Part shown: one piece after another, positions 58,418-64,000 of the stretch | Layout of the letters: the number at the start of each line of letters is the position of its first letter | Numbering within the stretch: the first letter of the stretch is position 1 | DNA from: Hyparrhenia diplandra | Lineage: Eukaryota > Streptophyta > Magnoliopsida > Poales > Poaceae | Reading direction: 5' to 3' | NCBI GenBank assembly: GCA_015847255.1 | Contig: JADLZK010001965.1 | Coordinates: 609,658-673,657, forward strand | DNA length: 64,000 nt | Position numbers and translations under genes: made by a program | Notes under the pieces: generated by a model | What the model was told of the DNA's origin: nothing | Databases searched by the model: none | The model's input: the letters and a program-made list of their open reading frames with translations, nothing else

Positions 58418-59485
58418 CATAAATGATTATGAAATAGGTTTGCTTCCTTTATATTTAGTCATTAATAAAACACGGTCTCGGTTGCCTATATTCATCTATA
58501 CATTGTCTCTTTTACGTGCGGAGCATCAAGGCAATGCTACGTGAGGTGTAGTCTCAATCATATCTTCTCCAATCTCCACGACAAAGAGACCCAGAAAAGG
58601 TAGTACTGGTCAACATCTTGGCTTGCAAGATGTGTTGATTCTTGTGGTCCGTTTTTCTGCCCTCCGATTTTCTTACGGTGTGTTTGGTTGGGATCTTTGG
58701 GTTGAACCCGAACAACCCGTTTTTTGGGTGTTTGGTTAGGGATTGGAGGAGGGTTGGAGCCAACCTCAAACGAATATACTCGCTAGATGCGGTGAAAGCC
58801 TTGTCTACTCGTTCTTTCATCTAGTTCATCAGAGAAGATCCACCATCAACCTTGTCTACTCTTGTGTGATTCACAATATTGTTCTTGACAACTCTTGATT
58901 GTGTTTCACCCACTTTCTACTTGCTAATAGTAGTGTGATTATTATTATTTCCTACCTCTATGAAATTTTGCTTTTATCATTCTCACGGATCAATAGTGTT
59001 TGCATTGTCAACTTTAACAACATCCGTAGAACCACTCGTCGAGTGCCTATGAGTTCGATAACTGTCACATCTTTTTTTGCTTTTCTCGATAAAATTTGAG
59101 ATAAAAAATAACACAATGGATTTGTTCCTTTTCTTCTTACAAACAGATCTAACATTTGTTTTCAAAGATGCCCGACATGCAACTTTGGTTGCAGACTTGG
59201 TTGCTTTTGTGCATAGATATTTGTTTAGAGCCTTTTGTGCCTAGGTGTCATTTTATGAACATTAGGCTTATTACATCCATCATTAGTAACATCTTGAGTT
59301 GTTCTATTATCATCTTCATTTGGCACACAAGGTTTTGGACCGTGTGCCATTTTCTTCTTTGCTTGATGTCATTATTTGAGGAGCATCATTAGGTAATTCA
59401 GCGATATCCATGGAGACATCATTCACGGGATATTCACTGATACATCAATATTATTGGGAGAGCTTCAAAAATATGAGGATAATAT
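58418..59485. other. Intergenic, nothing recognised
   Basis: No supported gene. A GGTGTGTTTGGTTGG/GGGTGTTTGGTTAGG pair near 58677-58740 suggests another eroded MITE. Confidence 0.35.
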
Positions 59486-60680
59486 AATGTCGTATTAGCT
59501 TATTGTATACAAACAACAATACTAGTTAGGAATTTACCAAGCTCAGCCATACCTTTGGTCACTAGAACACTTCTTTCAATGAATGTGTCAGGAACATCTT
59601 CTTCATCAAATGTGGCTAGAACATTCACTATAACTGCTCGATCTGTTGCTAGAAGGAGAATTGCAATCTTGGGCACTCTTTGAAAGGGTTGATTGATCAT
59701 TCCCTTCATGTAGGTGATGAGAGTGGCGCTTCCCTGTGAGTTTCTACTCGCCACTGCTATGTAAGCGGCCTCGTCCTTGCCTCGGCTCTCATCATTCATA
59801 TGAATGTGTTTACTCCTATTTTGGTGAACACTAGACTTCAGGACCAAGTGCTTGTATAGCAACTTAAATGATCTTTCAACATTCTATATCTAGCATCGAT
59901 ATGCCTAGTTAATGCGGGAGATGCGAGCTAGCTTAATTGCTACGCTAGGTCCCCATCGATTTGGGGCGACCAATGACGGTGAGGCAAAACCCTAGGTCCG
60001 TGTTGCCAACGCGCCGGGGGCGGGGTGACCGGGGTGACATCTTTGGGGTGAGCTGCCATGCACACGTAGCCAGGGGATCGCGATGGTCGGGACAAGGACC
60101 AAGGGGAGGGGAAGGGTAGAGCGCGAGATAGAGAGGTCTTGGCGCTGAGAGAGGGGGAGAGGGGAAAGGGGAGGGACGAGGAGATAAGGCATCATATTTT
60201 GTGGACGAGTTTTTTTCGGGCGACGTGGCGCATGTCGCGGAAGCGATTTTGAGGGACATGGATAACCTAGCTGATTTTGGGTGATGTGGCTAGAGTGGCT
60301 GCACTGGAGCACGTGCGCTTTGCATGGGGATATCACTCATCAAGTATCCCATAAAAAATGAATGCAAATGTGTTTTTACATTTTATACTTTGATATGTTC
60401 ACTTAATTCCTCTCACATTATCAAATTTGTGTGCCAAGGCCACATCCATCGTTGCTAACTAGTCAAAAATCTAGTCTTTGGCAGGAGTAAGAAGATTCAA
60501 CTATGGTGGTTACACGAAGACATCCAGATGAAGAGCAGGAGGAGCCAACTTTGCCATGGAAATCCGTTGTCTTCACCAAGCATGCCCAAAGTAAGAAAGT
60601 CCAATCTAGTTCTTTAAACACAAGTTCTTGATTGATAGATCTAATTTCCATTCTATAATTATATTGTTTTCAAATTTGAG
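59486..60680 (+). repeat. Array unit B
   Basis: A head-to-tail repeat unit. It opens with a minus-strand coding-like fragment (about 59735-59525; NQPFQRVPK, LLLATDRAV, DVPDTFIERSVLV), then the H1-type TATA segment (CTATGTAAGCGGCC at about 59758), the GCACTAGGCTTCAGGACCAA-like block (59828), a GA-rich tract, ACATTTTATACTTTGATATG (60379), and a plus-strand exon-like tail reading MVVTRRHPDEEQEEPTLPWK with a donor-like CAAA|GTAAG. It lacks the upstream H1 promoter block and the MITE seen in A and D. Confidence 0.8.
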
Positions 60681-61293
60681 GATATAATGTCATATTAGCT
60701 TAGTATAAAAAGAACAATACTAGCTTGAATTCCTCAAGGTCAGCCATAGCTTCGATCACTAGGACACTTCTTTCAATGAATGTGTCTGGAACATTTTCTT
60801 CAGCTAATGTGGCTAGAACATTCACTGCAGTAACTGCTCGATCTGTTGCTAGAAGGAGAACTGCATTTTGAATTGCATTCTTGGGCACTCTTTGAAAGGG
60901 TTGATTGACCATTCCCTAGGTGATGAGAGTGGTGTTTCCCTGAGAGTTTGCACTCATCACTGCTATATAAGCGGCCTTGTCCTTGCCTTTGCTCTCAACA
61001 CCTACATGAATGTGTTGACTCCAATTTTGGCGAGCACTAGACTTCAGGACAAGTGCTTGTATAGTAACATTTTGACATTATATATCTAGCATTGATATGC
61101 CTAGTAAACGTGGGAGACGTGAGCTAGGGTGTTGTTGCGCTGGGTCCTGGTCAATCTGAGGCGACCGGCGATAGTGAGGCGAAACGCTAGGTCGGTGTTC
61201 TTTGGTGTGCCGAGGGGCCGGCCGACTAGGGTGATGTCTTTGGGGGCGTGCCACTGTGCGCCCTTAGCATGGGGATCTGCCATGGACAGGACA

Positions 61294-61295
<2 letters not shown>

Positions 61296-61329
<34 letters not shown>
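61296..61329 (+). repeat. (AG)n microsatellite
   Basis: Uninterrupted AG dinucleotides, about 17 units, within the GA-rich tract of array unit C. Confidence 0.95.
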
Positions 61330-61332
<3 letters not shown>

Positions 61333-61576
61333 GGCGAGACCAATAGAGAGAGGTGACACTACAGAGATAGAGGAGAGGGGAAAGGGAAAGACGAGGGGGA
61401 TACAATATTTTGTGGATGAGGTTTTAGTGGTGGTGGGGCTAAACCGTGTCCACTGAAGCGATTTTTGGGGAGACGTGGATAGGCTAGCTGATTTTTGGAT
61501 GATGTGTCCAGGGTGGCTGTGTGGGTAGCACATGCACTTTGCATGGGAGATCACTCATCGAGCATTCCATCAGAAA

Positions 61577-61742
<166 letters not shown>

Positions 61743-61800
61743 TACAGTTTATACTTTGGTATGTTCACTTAATTCTTCTCGCGTTATCAAACTTGTGTGT

Positions 61801-62999
61801 TGATGGAGCTTAGGGATTCAGAAGAGGAGCACAATCGCAACAGGTCTATGTCCACCCGCGTCAATTCAGTAGAGCAGCATCCGGAGCCACCGCGAGTCAA
61901 GCGCCCCCACCCGTTGGATCGGCAGATCGGCAGGCCCGCAAGGAACTGCCCGCACAATCAGCTAGCGATCCGTGTGTGAACCCTCTCGGCCAATTACAGC
62001 GTGATGCTTTCTGACCGTTACTACTTGCCAGTTATACATAAGCGGCCTCCTTGCCTCTGCTCTCATCACCTAGAGCCTGTTTTGGACCGCCACCGCATGG
62101 CTTATGAGCCAGAAATGCGGAATAATCCCGTCGAACTCCGCACGGCGAACACGCATCTGCCGGCCACCCACCACGCAAAATGCGGATAAATGAACTACAC
62201 ACGGCAAAATCGTAGAAGCGGCCTCCCGCCCGCTACCGCGTATAAGCGCCACTCGACTCTCACCCATGGTCCCAAACAGGCCCCTACATGTCTGTGTTGT
62301 ATTTTGGTGAGCACTAGGCTTGAGGACCGGTGATTTTATAGCAACTTAAATGACATATCGACATTCTATATCTTGCATCGATATGTCTAGTTAATGCGGG
62401 AGACACAAGCTAGGGGTTGCTACTCGGGAGGGAGAGGGAAAGGAGGCGACCGAAAGTGAGAGAGAGAGGCAAGTGCTGCAAAGGGGGGGGGAGGAAGGGG
62501 ATAGACGAGGGAGACAAGACATCGTTTTTTTGGACAAGGTTTTCCGGGCGACGTGGCTGAACCATGTGCATGGAAGCAATTTTCGGGAGATGTGGATAGG
62601 GTAGCTGATTTTGGGTGATGTGGTCGGGGTGGCTGCGTGGGAGGACATGCACTTTGAATGGGGAATCGTCGAGCATTCCATCATAAATGAATACGAACGT
62701 GTTTTTTACATTTTATACTTTGATATGTTCACATAATTCCTCTTAGCGTTATCAAATTTGTGTGTCGATGCCACATCTATCATTGCTAACGTGTAAAAAA
62801 TCTTGTCTTTGGCAGGAGTAAGCAGGATTCAACTATGGTGGTTACATGAAGACATCCGATGAAAGAGTAGTAGGAGCCAACTTTGCCATGGAAATCCATT
62901 GTCTTCACCAAGCATGCCCAAAGTACGAAAAGTTTGATCTAGTTCTTTAAACACAAGTTCTTGATGGATAGATCTATTTTCTATTCTACAATGACATTG
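61801..62999 (+). repeat. Array unit D, with degraded H1 promoter
   Basis: Starts with about 240 bp matching the H1 promoter (GGGATTCAGAAGAG, CACAATCGCAACAGG, GCAGCATCCGGAGCC, CACCCGTTGGATC, GCTAGCGATCCGTGTG, CTCTCGGCCAATTACAGCG, ATACATAAGCGGCC). It then holds a complete MITE, the GCACTAGGCTTGAGGACC block (62311), a GA tract, and the exon-like tail. The octamer has the same C-to-T change (GATCCGTG, 61967-61974) as unit A. Confidence 0.82.
62073..62283. mobile_element. MITE in array unit D
   Basis: Ends GAGCCTGTTTTGGACC and (reverse complement) GGGCCTGTTTGGGACC, flanked by CTA on both sides (62070-62072, 62284-62286). The empty site CACCTACATG is preserved in unit C, which proves the boundaries. 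211 bp, PIF-like by its 3-bp duplication. Confidence 0.85.
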
Positions 63000-63270
63000 T
63001 TTTCAAACCTGAGGCTACAATGTCATATTAGCTTAGTATAAAAAAAGAACAATACTAGTTTGAATTCACCAAGCTTAGCCATACCTTCGATCTTTGGGGC
63101 ACTTCTTTCAATGAATGTGTCTAGAACATTTTCTTCAGCTAATGTGGTTTGGAACATTCGCTGCAGTAGCTTCTTGCGATCTGCTGCTAGAAGGAGAACT
63201 GCATTTTTGAATTGCATTCTTGGGCACCCTTTGAAATGTTTGAGTGATCATTCCATTTGGATGGTTGTCA
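63000..63270 (+). repeat. Array unit E, truncated
   Basis: Only the opening part of the unit is present: GCTACAATGTCATATTAGCT, the minus-strand coding-like fragment (LEENVLDTFIERSAP in a frame at about 63217-63060), and GGGCACCCTTTGAAA. It breaks off at about 63265. Confidence 0.75.
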
Positions 63271-64000
63271 GGACCAAGAGAATAGTCTTCCAAAATTGAA
63301 ATTATTAGGCAAAGTCTGAACTATTGAAATAGAGCAACCTTCTTTAGTTCCATTCTGTTGTATTGAAACAATTTCAGATGTAATTTTGTTCATCGGTGCA
63401 TCGATAGAGGATTCCCTTCCCATCCGCACCCACAAATCCATGCCCCGAATGCTCACTGCCCCGCGCCCGAGATCCTTTGCTGGCCAACCTGATCTGCTCC
63501 CTTGCCTTGCTCGATCTATGGATAGGCGATGGGATTAATTGTTTTGGGAGAGAGCTGGGTGAGGTGAGGGAGGCGATGACATGGTTCCACCGAGGTCACA
63601 CTAGGATGAGACAGCGGAGGAAGAGAGAGAGGGCATGAGAAAAATAAAAAAACTTTTTATACGTCATGCATCGGGCCAATGGGCCATCTGTTGGTGTGAG
63701 GTGGACCTCACAGTGCGAGCGATCGCGCTCTAGCACACGGGAGTGGATGAGACCTGCCCCTAACCCAAAAGGTGTGATTCAGGTCTTGAGAAAGGCCCAT
63801 ACACATGTATAGGATGGGTCCCTCAATGGGGCCCACCACACAGGCACAAGCGGCATAGGGAGAGCTAGCGCTGCCGAACCTCTCGTGAATTGAAAGTCAC
63901 AAACTTTCCTTTTGATGCGATCAGATTGACGCATTTTGTGAGGAAACCACCGATCTCCAGTGGTCTGATCAGACTTCCCACAAACTAGATTGTTTGGAAC
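63271..64000. other. Intergenic to window end, nothing recognised
   Basis: No gene, LTR or transposon end supported on either strand. Confidence 0.4.

Overview
The window is nuclear DNA from a grass, most likely a PACMAD/Panicoid species. It has short GC-rich exons set in AT-rich intergenic DNA, GT-AG introns, monocot-type proteins, and many grass transposon types. Four genes can be modelled exon by exon: ribosomal protein S15/uS19 (minus strand, 10561-12138), a linker histone H1 (plus, 26951-27907), a short zf-BED protein (plus, 40935-42314) and the DNA-repair protein Ku70 (plus, 19 exons, 47257-56705). There are also gene relics: a PP2C phosphatase fragment (231-870), an unrecognised broken gene on the minus strand (6350-7871), and some small coding-like scraps.

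Layout. 0-12.4 kb: PP2C relic, unassigned coding scraps, then RPS15 with a typical plant ribosomal-protein promoter. 13.5-23.3 kb: a transposon belt made of a gypsy-type solo LTR (13531-14485), a Copia-type LTR (15819-17698), a Helitron candidate (17762-19655), a solo LTR with perfect target-site duplication (19817-21092), a PIF/Harbinger-type element (21228-21939) and a hAT element (22463-23295). 24.6-31.2 kb: the H1 locus, with duplicated copies of its own promoter upstream and of its 3' flank downstream, plus an orphan copy of the Ku70 promoter. 31.2-35.7 kb: a TSD-flanked LTR retrotransposon in reverse orientation. 36.4-46.9 kb: an orphan copy of the zf-BED upstream region, a gene-carrying Helitron, CACTA and PIF elements, the zf-BED gene, a LINE split by a Helitron, a Stowaway-like MITE and a gypsy protease relic. 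47.0-56.9 kb: Ku70, with several transposons in its introns. 59.5-63.3 kb: a head-to-tail array of about 1.2 kb units, one of which carries a degraded H1 promoter.

The most unusual feature is that three of the four intact gene loci have orphan 5'-flank copies elsewhere in the window: H1 at 24.6, 26.3 and 61.8 kb, Ku70 at 30.0 kb, and zf-BED at 36.4 kb. All are in the same orientation as the source gene and none is followed by the matching coding exons. Ku70 and RPS15 both look functional in exon layout but contain small indels, nearly all in homopolymers, that break the reading frame. These are either assembly errors or very recent decay. Helitron, PIF, hAT and CACTA elements carry gene-like GC-rich cargo, so local gene-fragment capture appears common here.
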